Assembly (NCBI RefSeq): GCF_036323735.1
Contig: NC_086024.1
Span: 75,713,924-75,777,923, forward strand
DNA length: 64,000 nt
Reading direction: 5' to 3'
Source: Rattus norvegicus
Taxonomy: Eukaryota; Chordata; Mammalia; Rodentia; Muridae
Shown here: piece after piece, positions 1-12,600 of the stretch
Position numbering within the stretch: the stretch's first letter is position 1
Layout: each line of letters begins with the position of its first letter
The notes under the pieces: generated by a model
Told to the model about the DNA's origin: nothing
The model's input: only the letters and a program-made list of their open reading frames with translations
Database searches by the model: none
Position numbers and translations under genes: made by a program

Positions 1-98
1 TTAAAGTTTTATATGAAATAAAATGCTATATTTACCTTTTGGGGAGTATTGGGAGTTATAGTTTAGCTTTGAATAATAGTTTTGTACCCCTCCTCCTG

Positions 99-123
99 AC
101 ACACACACACACACACACACACA
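99..123. repeat. (CA)n microsatellite
   Basis: About twelve uninterrupted AC units. Confidence 0.95.
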
Positions 124-469
124 GCTGTTGTAGAATTGAACCTGGCCCTTGAGCATACTAGGCAATTGCTCTTACTTGTTGGTAGAACAAAAGTATGTTT
201 CATGAATACAGTACTAAACTTTCCCACTGTATATTTGGATCCATAGTTATTGTCTTTGCAAATCAAGAAAGCACTGTGGTTGATTCATTCAAGAAGCATC
301 CTGTAGTGTTACTTCATGTCTCTACTAATTATTAAGAACAAGAAAGAAATGTGTCTAAAAGAATACTGAAGAAATTTTAATAAAGTCATATATCATCCAT
401 TTGGCAATTTCTGTAATGAGCCATTTAATGCAAAGTTTTGTTGATTTTATCAAACTAGGGGAAAATGTT

Positions 470-560
470 AGTGTGTTGGGTTGGTGTACAATACTTATCT
501 AGCATGTGTATACTACAGGACCCTTACATATTCCCTAGTACTACAAACAAACTAAAATGA
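470..560 (+). repeat. Degraded ID/tRNA-derived SINE remnant
   Basis: A weak match to the ID layout: a GGGTTGG-like head, a 'tatctagcatgtg' middle, and 'ccctagtactac' followed by an A-rich end. It is very diverged, so the family call is tentative. Confidence 0.35.
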
Positions 561-947
561 CACATTAGAATTAAAACAAAAATCAGACGTAAGAATTTAA
601 AATACATTCTTTAATTGAGTTTCAAGCCCTGCTCCTTAGATCCTAGGAGTCTTCTTCTAGATGCCATGAGACTTCCTCTGATAAGTCACCCTCTCCAAAC
701 CAAGGCAATTTCTGTTTTTAACCTATGAAAGTCTGCATTAAAAAGTATTAAAGTCTCTGATGTATTATTTATTAATTTGATTATTTTTATTTAGCACTTA
801 ATACCATACTATGGGGATAAAGAGATGGATTAGAGGTTAGACGGTAAGTTCAGACTTCAGTATGAGAGGTAGTAACTGTAACCGACTAAGTAGATAAAGG
901 TGCTGAGAGGTCCAGGAAAAAAAACAGCTAGCTGGTGCGTGAGCGCT

Positions 948-1090
948 TGTGCTCTCTCTCTCTCTCTCTTTCTCCCTCCCTCCCTCCCTCCCCCCCTTGC
1001 CCCCTCTTCCCCTTCTTCTCTACCTCCCCCTCCCCCTCTCAGAAAACAGTTTGAGGTTTTTAAGGGGTTTTGTTGTTGTTGTTGTTGTTT
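948..1090. repeat. Polypyrimidine tract followed by (TTG)n
   Basis: A (CT)n run from about 950 grades into CCCT repeats and C-rich sequence to about 1040. A (TTG)n tract lies at 1069-1090. The long homopyrimidine strand could form a triplex (H-DNA). The apparent ORFs across it on both strands are low-complexity artefacts. Confidence 0.9.
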
Positions 1091-1439
1091 TATACCCCCT
1101 AGTGTTCTGTAAGCAATCTCCACTGGGCTGTGCTATAAAACAATAACTTTTCAACTTTTCCTTAGAATTAGAGATAGTACTTAGGAAAAGTTATGTGTAA
1201 CTTATTTCATGGTTAAAATATGACTTAAGATTTGTCACTAAGATTTTTCTCAAGCTTTTTATCATGCAGAGTTAATCACAAACATTGGTTTTACTTTTCC
1301 CCTTAACTTCTGATTAATCTTATTATCCTTAGCAGATTTATTTTATTTAATATCTAATCACTGTGAGCAGTACAAGAAAGTATGTATGAACTATAGCATT
1401 GACTCCTATCAGAGCTAATAGTTCTTTGTTTTAAAACTG

Positions 1440-1587
1440 AGACCCCCACACCCAACAGGCATGTCTGTATATTCTCATGTGCATGTAGGTACCCTTGGAG
1501 GCCAGAAGAGGGTATCCTGGAGCTAGAATGGTACTCCCAGCCTCTGCAAGAGGCTCTTAACTCTTGAGCCATGTCTCTATCCCTAGA
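1440..1587 (-). repeat. B3/B2-type SINE, reverse orientation
   Basis: It contains 'ggaggccagaagagg' and ends with 'gagccatgtctctatccc', the reverse complement of the tRNA-like B2/B3 head. Confidence 0.7.
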
Positions 1588-1710
1588 ACTTAGATTTTGA
1601 GAGAGAATTTGAGACGTGGAACAATGTATATATAGTTAAATGTGAGGCTAATACAGAACAGGTAAATTTGGCTATAGGATAGTACATTACTGATTTAAAA
1701 TTTGCTATAA

Positions 1711-1905
1711 AGGGCTGGAGATGGAGCTCTGCAGTAAGAGTGCTGACTACTACTCTTGAGGATCCAGGTTCTAGTCCAAGTACTCATGTGGAACTCTAAC
1801 TCCAGTTCTAGGGGAACCTAATGACCTTTTATGGTCTCCATGGACATTGAATTCACACAGTACACAGACATAATATGCAGGCAAAGAACTTGTACACATG
1901 AAATA
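1711..1905 (+). repeat. B3/B2-type SINE, forward orientation
   Basis: It begins 'aagggctggagatggagc', continues with a diverged pol III box B ('aggttctagtcc'), and ends in an A/CA-rich tail near 1900. Confidence 0.7.
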
Positions 1906-2922
1906 AGTAAAACAAAACAAAATACATACAATGTGATATAAAGAAATTTCTATAAAGGAGATTCTTTTTGAAAGTAGTTAAGATAATGAGGGGGAGAAAA
2001 AAGATGTTGAAGTAGTAATGTCTATGGACCAAAAGTGTATGGGAAACTCTAAGCCAGATTGGCAGATTGGCAAGTGAGAAGAAATGCAAGATAAAAGTCT
2101 AAAAACATCAGTTTTTACCTTATGAGTAAGTTGAAATATTAATACAAATGCAAGGGTAAATAAAGATAATGGAGAAATAAACTGTCTATTCTCACTGTAT
2201 TGGACATTAAACAGCTCTGGAGAGATAGACTATAGTTCTTGGCTTCTGGTTTGGTGTGGTTTGTCCATTTTCTTGTTGAGTATGTCTTTTTACTGATGAA
2301 AAGCTCTGTGATTATTTTTATGTTTTCCATTTCAAAGCCAAGGTAACACTTTTTGAGTGCTAACCATTTAATGTAACTGGTGTGTGGGATTCTTCAGATA
2401 TTTCTAGGAATACTCAATGGCCTTAAAATTTTCTGAACTTTATGTTCTTGTTACTCATCTTGACCTTACCTCATTTTATTACCAAGTTTTGTGTCTTTGG
2501 CGATAACACTAGAGACTCAGGTGATATCACCATCTGTTGCTAAAACTGATTAGCTTTTCATTGAGAAACATCGACTCATTTATTTCATATTAGACATACG
2601 TGCCAGTCACTAAGTTCTCTGTCTAGCATTGTTCTTTTAGTTCAGGTGCTTAGCATACAGTGTTCACTTTTGTAGGCTTTGTGATGGGGTCACCACTTTC
2701 AGTCTTGTATTCTACTTTTAGACTCTTCAGTTTTCTTTTACAAGCTCTACCTCCTGTTTGTTCTTTTATAGGATATATTTTAAATCTAAGCATATTCTTC
2801 TACTTTCCAATATGGTTGCTGTGCTCAATACACTCTCTTCATTAGTCACACATCTGGAATGACTTATCTTTGGAAACCAAACCCTATCAAATATTTTTTG
2901 TTCACAAAATTCTTCATCTCAG

Positions 2923-3090
2923 GACTGGAAAAGTGGCACAGTGGAGAAGAGAAGAACACTGGCTTCTCTTGTAGAGGACCTGGGTTTGATTCCCAGCACA
3001 GTACATGGCTGCTTACACCTGATTTTGGGGCTTCCACAGACACCAAGTACACGTGCAGTACACATATATACACGTAAACAATACTTAAAT
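2923..3090 (+). repeat. B2-family SINE, forward orientation
   Basis: The head 'ggactggaaaagtggcacag' and box-B-like 'gggtttgattcccagcac' are followed by an 'acacatatatacac' tail. Open frames over it on both strands are shadows of this repeat. Confidence 0.65.
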
Positions 3091-3504
3091 ACATAACATA
3101 CAAAAAATCATCTAATGTTTGTAAACTATGGCCTTTGACCATTTATTTCTCTATAATACCCTTTTATATTGTGAAATAGCTGTCAAAGTTGTCAGAATAA
3201 TATTTTAAAATATATTAACAATATGAAATTCAAATATCTGTGTGTCTAAATGAAGTTTTATTATAATATATCAAGATCATTTTGTTCTCAAGTCAAGTAA
3301 TATAACAGACAATAGATAGTATATCCAACCCATTATAGAAAAAAGTTTTCCAAACCTTGGTCTAGTATAGCTCGTAACTTGTATTTCATTTATTTGAATT
3401 CATAACTGCATTTTTAAACTCCATGATACATATCACATTGCTTTTATCTCTTTAGCTATGGTACTATAAAGATGAGTTGGGGTTGGTGGTGGTGTGGAGT
3501 TTTT

Positions 3505-3790
3505 GTTTTAAAGACAAATCTCATGTATACCAGGCTGGCTTCCAAGTTGCCGTTTAACCAAACAACAAATTAACCTTGAATTTCTGATCTTCCTGCCTTT
3601 GCTTTCTGTGATTGTGTTGTGATTACAGGCACAAATCATCATGTTTGTTTATTTTTCAGACTTACTAAGGCAGGCTCTTACTTTTAGTCCAGGCTGATCC
3701 AGAACTTACAATATAGACAATACTGGATGTGCCTTCTCCCTTATCTTCCCAGATGATGGACTCACAGGCATGGGTCACCTTGACCAGCAA
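3505..3790 (-). repeat. Two degraded B1 copies, reverse orientation
   Basis: Two successive reverse B1-like units are visible. The first has 'ccaggctggc' and 'gtgattacaggcac'. The second has 'ccaggctgatccagaact' and 'gactcacaggcatgggtcac'. A (TTTA)n run follows at about 3795-3824. Confidence 0.55.
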
Positions 3791-3975
3791 AGTGTTTGTT
3801 TGTTTATTTATTTATTTATTTATACAGGTGTATGTATATATATGAATATATTTATAGTGTGGAAAATGCCTTTTTAGCCTCTTGATATCCTTTTTTAAAT
3901 GTCCAGTGTTTTAAAACTTCCTGTGATTATTTGCCTTGCTCCTATTCCCATTTTTAAAAAGAAAGTTGTGGAACC

Positions 3976-4130
3976 TAGGACCTCTGAGATGGCTCAGTGT
4001 TTATAAGATGCTTGTTGTCAAGCCTGATGACCTGAGTTATCATGGTGTAAAAAGAACTGATGCCTGCAAGTTTTCTTCTGATCTATATATACACCTGTGG
4101 TGTATATGCCCACATACATACAAAATGAGT
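3976..4130 (+). repeat. B3/B2-type SINE, forward orientation
   Basis: The head 'gacctctgagatggctcagt' is clear. The body ('cctgatgacctgagtt') matches B2/B3 with moderate divergence. Confidence 0.7.
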
Positions 4131-5569
4131 ATAAGTTTAAAACATTGGAAAACCTTGCATACAATAATTCATATAATGAAAATGATGGGTCCTTTTCTGT
4201 GTAGCTTTACAAATGTAGAAAGTAATTAAAAAGTATTCCCTCTCCCACTTCTTAGTTTTCAAAGAGGGTGAGCATATTCATAGTACTGTCTTCAGTGGCC
4301 TTCCTTACAGTGCCTTTAGATTTTCTAAGTCTCTGCCATAAGGTTCAGCAGGTAGTAGTGGCTAAACATAGGCATACAGGTAGGTCGTTCTCTTAAGTTG
4401 ATAGAAATGACATGACCCTTGATACATTGATTTCCACTACTGAATAAGGAAATAGCCTAATATAAATTTGGGATAGCTTTCTCATATTCCCAAAGATGAT
4501 GTGAAAGATGTAGATTAAGTAATAAGATCTGCAGTTACTCTGTTTGGAAATAGTTTAGCTGATTTAAAGATGACTTTCATCAATTATCCACCCCCAGCAA
4601 TTTGAAATATCAAAAGATAGAAATGGATAAAAGAATTACTTTTATTGAATAGTGTTAGAAAATCCAGAGTTACTGCTTGGTCTACCTCCTAGAAATACTT
4701 TACTGTTTATCAGTCTATAGTGTATGTAAGCGATCAAACTATAGGGCTTAGGAAGATGCTGGGTGTTTCAGATTAGATGATTTTAATTAGACTTTTTAGG
4801 TTTATAGCAGTATGTGGGTTTTTATTAGTTGTGCCAACAAATGTGGCATCAGGGTTATATAATGGTTTTAGAGTTGTGTGCACTGAACCCGGAGATTGAT
4901 TCATTTATAACTTGCTAAAAATTAGTTTGTTCCCTGTGTGTAAGGTAATCTGGGAGCTAGGAGATTGGGTAAAAATAGAAAATTCTAGAATTTTCAGGTT
5001 AGTCACTACATAATTTTTAAAGATTTAAATAGTCTAATCTAAAGACCAATTCATAAAAGTGACTTTTTACAGCTACATTGCATCTAAAGATTGTGTGCTT
5101 TTGTGGCAGAAATCTTGGTTCAAAGGTTAAAATTTTAAAAATCAAAATGTTGTGATTGATTTTCATTATTACATTGTTGAATTACTTAGCTACCTTAATA
5201 TGCTAAAATGTTACCTGTTTTTGCTTATAACATTGATAAATCTGTCATCAAGAATTAGCAAAATTAACAGGAATAATATTTCAGGTTTACACTAATTTTT
5301 TAATATGTAGTTTTTTTTTTCCTTAGGTTATTCTGGATAAGTTTACTTTAGCTTTTTGAATATAGGATGATCTTTGTGTTAGATCTGTCTTTGGGAATGT
5401 TTGATTACATAGGGGTATTTAAAATTGAGCAAGTAATTATAAAGTTATTTCTGTATATAATCAGGTCTTAGAATTTAATTTCCTATAATAAATACTGTGA
5501 CTTGTAAAAAAGATACTTAAAGACAGTTATATTTAGAGCTATATTCCTTATTTTTCGATTTTTAAATTT

Positions 5570-5770
5570 ATTTTTCATTTTATGTGTATAAGTGCTTTGC
5601 CTGCATGTTTGTATGTGTACCGTGTGCATGCATTGCTGTGGAGACCAGAAGAGGATGTTGGAACTCAGAATTAGGTGGCTGGTTGTAGGCTGCCATGTGG
5701 ATACTGGGAGTGGAACTCAAATCTCCAAAAGAGCAGCAAGTATAGTGCTGAACCATCTGTCTAGTCCCTA
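5570..5770 (-). repeat. B3-type SINE, reverse orientation
   Basis: It has 'gaccagaagaggatgttgg', then the reversed head 'gaaccatctgtctagtccc'. Confidence 0.7.
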
Positions 5771-6689
5771 TGTCTCTCTTTTAAAAATTAGTTTTAACTA
5801 ATTTATAAATAAAAATATATGCTTATTCTGGCTAAATACATTATTATGCATCATAATTTACTTTGATTCAAATACCTTCATTTTTGGAAAGTTTTCAGCT
5901 TAATACTTAGACTTGTAACTTTGTTTTGTGAAGTACTTAGGCTTCTGGGTTATACTAATGTGATGGACATAGATTTGTACCTTTTTGGCTCTTAAATCTG
6001 CAGTGAAATGGGAGAGGAGTAGAGTTAATGACATACAATACTTACGCTAATTATGCAGTAGCTTTGGAAATACTGGGGAAAGTACAAAGACAGGAATGTG
6101 TTAAGCATGTTGTGTGCCTCAGTCTCACTGAAACAGAATGAGACTTTGGGAAAGTAGCTCAGAGATGTATGAGAACATTGTAGTAAGTAGGCAGGGATTG
6201 TAGTGGCTTTTCCTTTTAGAAGTACTGGAAAGTTTAATAAGAACCTGGCTGATACCAAAAGGCCAGACAAAGGGAGCAAGAATTATGCAAGGAAATGAAA
6301 TTAGAATCATTTATCAAACATGATGGTGACTAGAATCCATTTATAGTAGTAAAGATGTCAAGAACTGGTAAGTTTTGAGTCTGTGTGTGCTGTGTGTGTG
6401 GGTGCGTGTGCATGTGTCACATATACATACATATTTAAGGGTAGGGCTATTAAGGACAAAGCAAAACTAAAGGTGTAAATATTTGAAAATCGTACTTTTT
6501 ATTAATAGATGCAACAGTTTTATGAAAGGGGACAAAAGTTTTATTATTTAATGTTTATAGATTTGTATTTCTTAATTGACAGTAGTTCTGTGTATATGGG
6601 ATATGATGTAGCATTCACATAATGAGTGATTGGATCAGGGAAATTGGCATATCTCTATAGCCTTAGTCACCTTTTCACATTGGGAATGG

Positions 6690-7030
6690 TCAGAATCTTT
6701 TCTATTAGTTTGCTTTTTGATACTGTATACCAAAAATGATGATGTGGACCAAAACCAACTTGAAGAGAAGGATTTATTTGTCTATACATTCTAGTCCCTG
6801 GTCCATTATTCAGGAATTCAGAGCAGGAATTCAAGAGGAGCAGAGGCAAGAACCATGAAGGAAAACTTACAGGCTTATTTCCTCTGGCTTACTCAGCTAC
6901 CTTTCTTATACAGCTCATGCTCATTGGCCTAATAGAGGTAGTTCCTCAGTTGGGGTTCTTTCTTAGTTATGTCAAGCAAACAACCAAGATTAGCCATCAC
7001 TAATTTACCCCTTGTTAACTTGACACACAA
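6690..7030 (+). repeat. Rodent interspersed repeat, family uncertain
   Basis: The stretch from 'accaaaaccaacttgaagag' through 'gtttatttg' to 'gttaacttgacacac' resembles an abundant rodent repeat that also appears at 55280-55600. I cannot name the family with confidence. Confidence 0.5.
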
Positions 7031-7329
7031 ACACATTACTGTGAAAAATCTGTAACCCTTCCCTTTTTTGCTCCCTGGGTCTTGTGCTAATATAATATTG
7101 CAATATAAAACATAGTATGAATTTTAAAAGGTTTTAAAGTCCAGGTTCTCTTTAAAAATTCAAAGTCTCTTGACTATTGGTTCCTATAAAATCTAAAATA
7201 AATGATAGGTTTTTTTGTTTGTTTTTTTTTTTTTTTTAAGAAGAACTTGGGCACAGTTATAGTCAAATAAAAGCAAAACCAAAATTAACAAAAATCTCAG
7301 AGTCTTAACATCTGGGACTCATTCATGAT

Positions 7330-7640
7330 CTTCTGGGCTACAAAGGGCTTGGAAAGCTCCAGAACTTGATTTCCACCATTCATAGCCCATGCAGCTTGTC
7401 TCTTAGTCTTAGGCTAAGTCCATTTATGCACCTGACTGGCTTTGGTAGTCATTCTGTGATCCTTGCATTTCCAATATGCTGGACTGTCTACTTTAACAGG
7501 CTGTACCTTCACCAATGACCTTCCCTGGCTTGCTTTTATACAGCCCATGCCCACCTGCCCAGGGATGGCACTGCCCACAGTAGTTAAGGCACTCCTTTCC
7601 AGGTGTGTCAAGTAGACAACCAAAATTAGCCTTTATACCT
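7330..7640. repeat. Probable interspersed repeat, family uncertain
   Basis: It contains 'cctgactggctttggtagtc' and 'gtgtcaagtagacaacc', the latter a phrase common at the ends of rodent interspersed repeats. An open frame on the minus strand across 7414-7623 is not supported as a gene. Confidence 0.35.
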
Positions 7641-8134
7641 CTGTACTAGTTATTTAAAATATTTGTTTTCAATTTGATTATTCTGCAGTGATGTAGAACA
7701 TTAGAAGTTATTTCTACTGTCCAACTGTACTTCAGTGACTGTTATCCATCCTCTCTTCATTATTCCCTCTCCTCACACTTTTCTCAGGCTCCAGTCAGTA
7801 GCATTCTAGTCTCTAAAAACGTTGTAGGTTAAATTGAATTTCTAAGAATTTATTTTTCATTTTTCTAAATTTCTTGTGTAGCTTTTTAATTTGTAGAGAG
7901 CCACTTCATGTTATATTTAAAAGATAATGCAGAGTATGACTGGCCTAGTAAATTTTTGAAAATTTAGTTCTTGGAAATGGGTTTATTTTAAAAAAGGTCT
8001 TGGAAAGTTTCACAAATATCTATATTATCATTAATTTCTATAAAGTTAATTGACACTCGACATAACTTTCTTAATATAAACCCTAAGCTTCTAAGATGAG
8101 CTTAAAGAATTGAGAGCCCTCATTGGGAGCTATT

Positions 8135-8250
8135 AAAAGCTAAATATGGGGGTTGGGGATTTAGCTCAGTGGTAGAGCGCTTGCCTAGGAAGCGCAAGGC
8201 CCTGGGTTCGGTCCCCAGCTCCGGAAAAAAAAAAAAAAAAAGCTAAATAT
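8135..8250 (+). mobile_element. ID SINE with intact target-site duplication
   Basis: A near-consensus rat ID element (BC1-related, derived from tRNA-Ala) occupies 8149-8241. Box A 'ttagctcagtggtagagcgc' and box B 'gggttcggtcc' are intact, and a 17-base A tail begins at 8225. It is bracketed by a perfect duplication 'aaaagctaaatat' (8135-8147 and 8238-8250). Such a clean duplication implies a recent insertion, and the intact pol III boxes make it potentially transcribable. Confidence 0.97.
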
Positions 8251-8944
8251 CTAAAAATGATCCAAACCATGTAACTTCATGGAGGCCATTACTACTAATA
8301 CCACCATTATTACTATTTCTTGCTTTCATCATAAGTGAAAAAAAGTTGACTAAATGTTATGGGAATTTACTGTGTATAAAAGTAAAGTTTCATAAGAAAG
8401 GAACTATATGATTGTCCTAGTAACATATTACTACTGATCCTTTTTGAAAGAGAATTTCAAATGAATTTAAATAACATGTACATAGTAGAAAAGCAGGGTT
8501 TTGATCATACAATTTTTAGAGATTTTTGTTCTTCGCCCTTAAAAAAATACCAAAATTGCTTTGGTTAATTATTAGACAAGTTGTTTACCACTAAGCTGCA
8601 TGCATTCCTTAGCCCAAGTCTAAATTCTTAGTAAGTCATAATGACCAGAGTTACATTTATGAGTTACATTGTATCTGGATAAGAATATATAATAGATATT
8701 ACTAAAGATGTGAGCATTTTGATAGAGATTAGGGTTTAGTGAAAAGTTTTCAATAGTATTAACTCCTTTCTACCCTTTACCTTTCCTCCTTTTTTTTCTC
8801 TCTCAATTTTGGGAGGATCGTATCTAATTTCACATAAGTATTGAAACCAAAAACAAACAACCAACCAAAACTCCTAAAATCCTGGGGAAATACGTTTTGA
8901 GGAATTCTGTTATCTAAAGCCAGTTATTTTATGCTTTTTGCGTC

Positions 8945-9045
8945 ATGAGGCTGGAGATACATCTGTTTTAGAGTGCTTGCTTATAGAATGCTAGCACTAG
9001 GGAGCCCTTGATTCTACCCCTGACACAGTCAATATAAAACAAAAT
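8945..9045 (+). repeat. Degraded ID/B4-like SINE
   Basis: The pattern is 'gaggctggagatacatc', 'gagtgcttgcttatagaatg', 'cttgattctacccctgacac', then an A-rich end. It follows the ID/B4 layout with many substitutions. Confidence 0.5.
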
Positions 9046-9457
9046 TGAGTAAAAGCTAAAAGTTAGTTGATAAAGCAGTGCATTTTAGTTATTCTTAACA
9101 GTCTTACAGAAGGCAAGAAAATTAAAGGAGTAGGAAAGATTAGTTATTTTCTCAGATCTGTAAAAAGGAATAATTGGAAGCAGAGCTCACATTTGTTTAC
9201 TAGAGGCTTTAGGGAATTCATTTTAATGCTTGCGAGCCGTAAGGTTTATATATTTAACATTTATTGTTAGATTTACCTTAAAATTTGAGGTCATGTGCAT
9301 TTATAAAAGTCAATTATAAATTGTTTATATGGTTTCTTTACATATATGTAACATTATTAGAATTATTAGTTTACATAATACTTTGTTATTGACATTTTTA
9401 CTTTGTATATTTCCACATGCATAACTCATGTTAGTTTTTATTTTTTTCCCTTTCTAG

Positions 9458-9626
9458 GAAGATGATCCCTATGATCTTGAAGAAGACCTTTCTTTGGCGA
9501 TGAGGGAACTACAAAGAACCAAATATAATTCTGAAATTCAGGATCTGTATTTTGAGAAGGTTTTATTTTCAGAATGAAAAGTATATATGGTTACCTTTAT
9601 GAATGTAAAGACATGAGAAAAGAGTT
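9458..9626 (+). promoter_or_regulatory. Arhgap5: Arhgap5 5' leader (exon 2 part) with chained uORFs
   Basis: The 169 nt between the splice acceptor and the main ATG carry at least eight upstream ATGs. Three uORFs are joined end to end by four-base ATGA overlaps: 9462-9503 (13 codons), 9500-9577 (25 codons) and 9574-9630 (18 codons). The last one's stop overlaps the main start in the same ATGA form at 9627-9630. Each step moves the frame back by one base. A minimal ATG-TAA at 9603-9608 lies in the main frame and supplies the in-frame stop that fixes 9627 as the first usable start. The layout suggests strong translational control, but function and conservation are inferred. Confidence 0.75.
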
Positions 9627-12600
9627 ATGATGGCAAAGAACAAAGAGCCTCGACCCCCATCCTATACTGTCAGTGTGGTTGGACTCTCTGGGACTGAAAA
9701 AGACAAAGGAAACTGTGGAGTTGGAAAATCTTGTTTGTGCAATAGATTTGTACGTTCAAAAGCAGATGAATATTATCCAGAGCATACTTCTGTGCTTAGC
9801 ACCATTGACTTTGGAGGACGAGTAGTAAACAATGATCACTTTTTATACTGGGGTGACATAACACAAAATGGTGAAGATGGAGTAGAATGCAAAATTCATG
9901 TCATTGAACAAACAGAGTTCATTGATGATCAGACTTTCTTGCCTCATCGAAGTACAAATTTGCAACCATACATAAAACGTGCAGCTGCCTCTAAATTGCA
10001 GTCAGCAGAAAAACTGATGTACATTTGCACCGATCAGCTAGGCTTGGAGCAAGACTTTGAACAGAAGCAGATGCCTGAAGGGAAACTCAATGTAGATGGA
10101 TTTTTATTGTGTATTGATGTGAGTCAAGGATGTAATAGGAAGTTTGATGATCAACTTAAATTTGTGAATAACCTTTTTGTCCAGCTATCAAAATCCAAAA
10201 AGCCTGTGATAATAGCAGCAACTAAATGTGATGAATGTGTGGATCATTACCTTAGAGAAGTTCAAGCCTTTGCTTCAAACAAAAAGAACCTTCTAGTAGT
10301 GGAAACATCAGCACGATTTAATGTCAACATTGAGACATGTTTCACTGCTTTGGTACAAATGTTGGATAAAACTCGTGGCAAACCTAAAATTATTCCCTAT
10401 CTGGATGCTTATAAAACACAGAGACAACTTGTTGTCACAGCAACAGACAAGTTTGAAAAACTTGTACAGACTGTGAGAGATTATCATGCAACTTGGAAAA
10501 CTGTTAGTAATAAATTAAAAAACCACCCTGATTATGAAGAATATATCAACTTAGAGGGAACAAGAAAGGCCAGAAATACATTTTCAAAGCATATAGAGCA
10601 ACTCAAACAGGAACATATAAGAAAAAGGAGAGAAGAATATATAAGTACCTTACCAAGGGCTTTTAATACTCTCTTGCCAGATCTAGAAGAGATTGAACAT
10701 TTGAATTGGTTGGAAGCTTTGAAGTTAATGGAAAAGAGAGCAGATTTCCAGTTATGTTTTGTGGTGCTAGAAAAAACACCTTGGGATGAAACTGACCATA
10801 TAGACAAAATTAATGATAGACGGATCCCATTCGACCTTCTGAGCACTTTAGAAGCAGAAAAGGTCTATCAAAACCATGTACAACATCTGATATCAGAGAA
10901 AAGAAGAATAGAAATGAAGGAGAAATTCAAGAAGACTTTAGAAAAAATTCAGTTCATTTCACCTGGGCAGCCGTGGGAGGAAGTTATGTGTTTTGTCATG
11001 GAGGATGAAGCATTCAAATACATCACTGAGGCTGATAGCAAAGAAGTATATGGTAGACATCAGCGAGAGATAGTAGAAAAAGCCAAAGAAGAGTTTCAGG
11101 AAATGCTTTTTGAGCATTCTGAACTTTTTTATGATTTAGATCTTAATGCAACACCAAGTTCTGATAAAATGAGTGAAATTCATACAGTTCTAAGTGAAGA
11201 ACCTAGATATAAAGCTTTACAGAAACTTGCACCTGATAGAGAATCTCTTCTCCTTAAGCACATAGGATTCGTTTATCATCCCACTAAAGAAACATGCCTC
11301 AGTGGCCAATACTGTACAGACATTAAAGTGGAAAACTTACTTGCCAATAGTCTATTACATTCGGATCATAACCGCTCACGCTTGTATCATGATAGTACCA
11401 ATATAGACAAAGTTAATCTTTTCATTTTAGGGAAAGATGGCCTTGCCCAGGAACTAGCAAATGAGATAAGGACTCAATCCACTGATGATGAGTATGCCTT
11501 AGATGGAAAAATTTATGAACTTGATCTTCGGCCTGTTGATGCCAAATCGCCTTACATTTTGAGTCAGCTATGGACTGCAGCCTTTAAACCACATGGGTGC
11601 TTCTGTGTATTTAATTCCATCGAGTCACTGAGTTTTATTGGGGAGTTTATTGGAAAAATAAGAACTGAAGCATCTCAGATCAGAAAAGATAAATATATGG
11701 CTAATCTTCCATTTACATTAATTCTTGCTAATCAGAGAGATTCCATTAGTAAAAATCTACCAATTCTCAGGCATCAAGGTCAACAGTTGGCCAATAAATT
11801 GCAGTGTCCTTTCGTCGACGTACCTGCTGGTACGTATCCTCGTAAATTCAATGAATCACAAATAAAGCAAGCTCTACGAGGAGTATTAGAATCAGTTAAA
11901 CACAATTTAGATGTGGTGAGCCCAGTTCCTATCAATAAGGATGTGTCAGAAGCTGACTTGAGAATTGTCATGTGTGCCATGTGTGGCGATCCTTTTAGTG
12001 TGGATATTATTCTTTCACCTTTCCTTGACTCTCATTCTTGCAGTGCTGCTCAAGCTGGACAGAATAATTCATTAATGCTTGACAAAATTATTGGTGAAAA
12101 AAGGAGGCGAATACAGATCACAATATTGTCATACCACTCCTCAATTGGAGTAAGAAAAGATGAACTAGTTCATGGGTATATATTAGTTTATTCTGCAAAA
12201 AGGAAAGCATCAATGGGAATGCTTCGTGCATTTCTATCAGAAGTTCAAGATACCATTCCTGTACAACTGGTGGCAGTTACTGACAGTCAAGCTGATTTTT
12301 TTGAAAATGAAGCTATCAAGGAGTTAATGACTGAAGGAGAACACATTGCAACTGAGATAACTGCTAAATTTACAGCATTATATTCTTTATCTCAGTATCA
12401 TAGGCAAACTGAGGTTTTTACTTTGTTTTTCAGTGACGTTCTAGAGAAAAAAAATATGATAGAAAATTCCTATTTGTCTGATAATACAAGGGAATCCACT
12501 CATCAAAGTGAAGATGTTTTTCTTCCGTCTCCAAGAGACTGCTTTCCCTACAACAACTACCCAGATTCAGATGATGACACAGAAGCACCACCTCCATATA

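Larger units (their letters stand above)
1..9457 (+). other. Upstream sequence, probably end of Arhgap5 intron 1
   Basis: This AT-rich stretch has no supported exon. It ends in a good 3' splice site: a T-rich pyrimidine tract followed by CTAG at 9454-9457. It holds scattered degraded SINEs, simple repeats and one recent ID element, listed separately. Between those I see nothing else recognisable, including 570-850, 4250-5300, 5800-6350 and 7650-8130. Confidence 0.7.

Noticed and set aside
857..1146. Open frames on both strands, rich in Ser/Leu/Pro or Gly/Arg
   Set aside because: Low-complexity polypyrimidine tract and TTG repeat; no codon structure or splice context.
8149..8241. A functional tRNA-Ala gene
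   Set aside because: Boxes A and B are tRNA-like, but the body has the ID consensus, an A tail and a target duplication, so it is a SINE.
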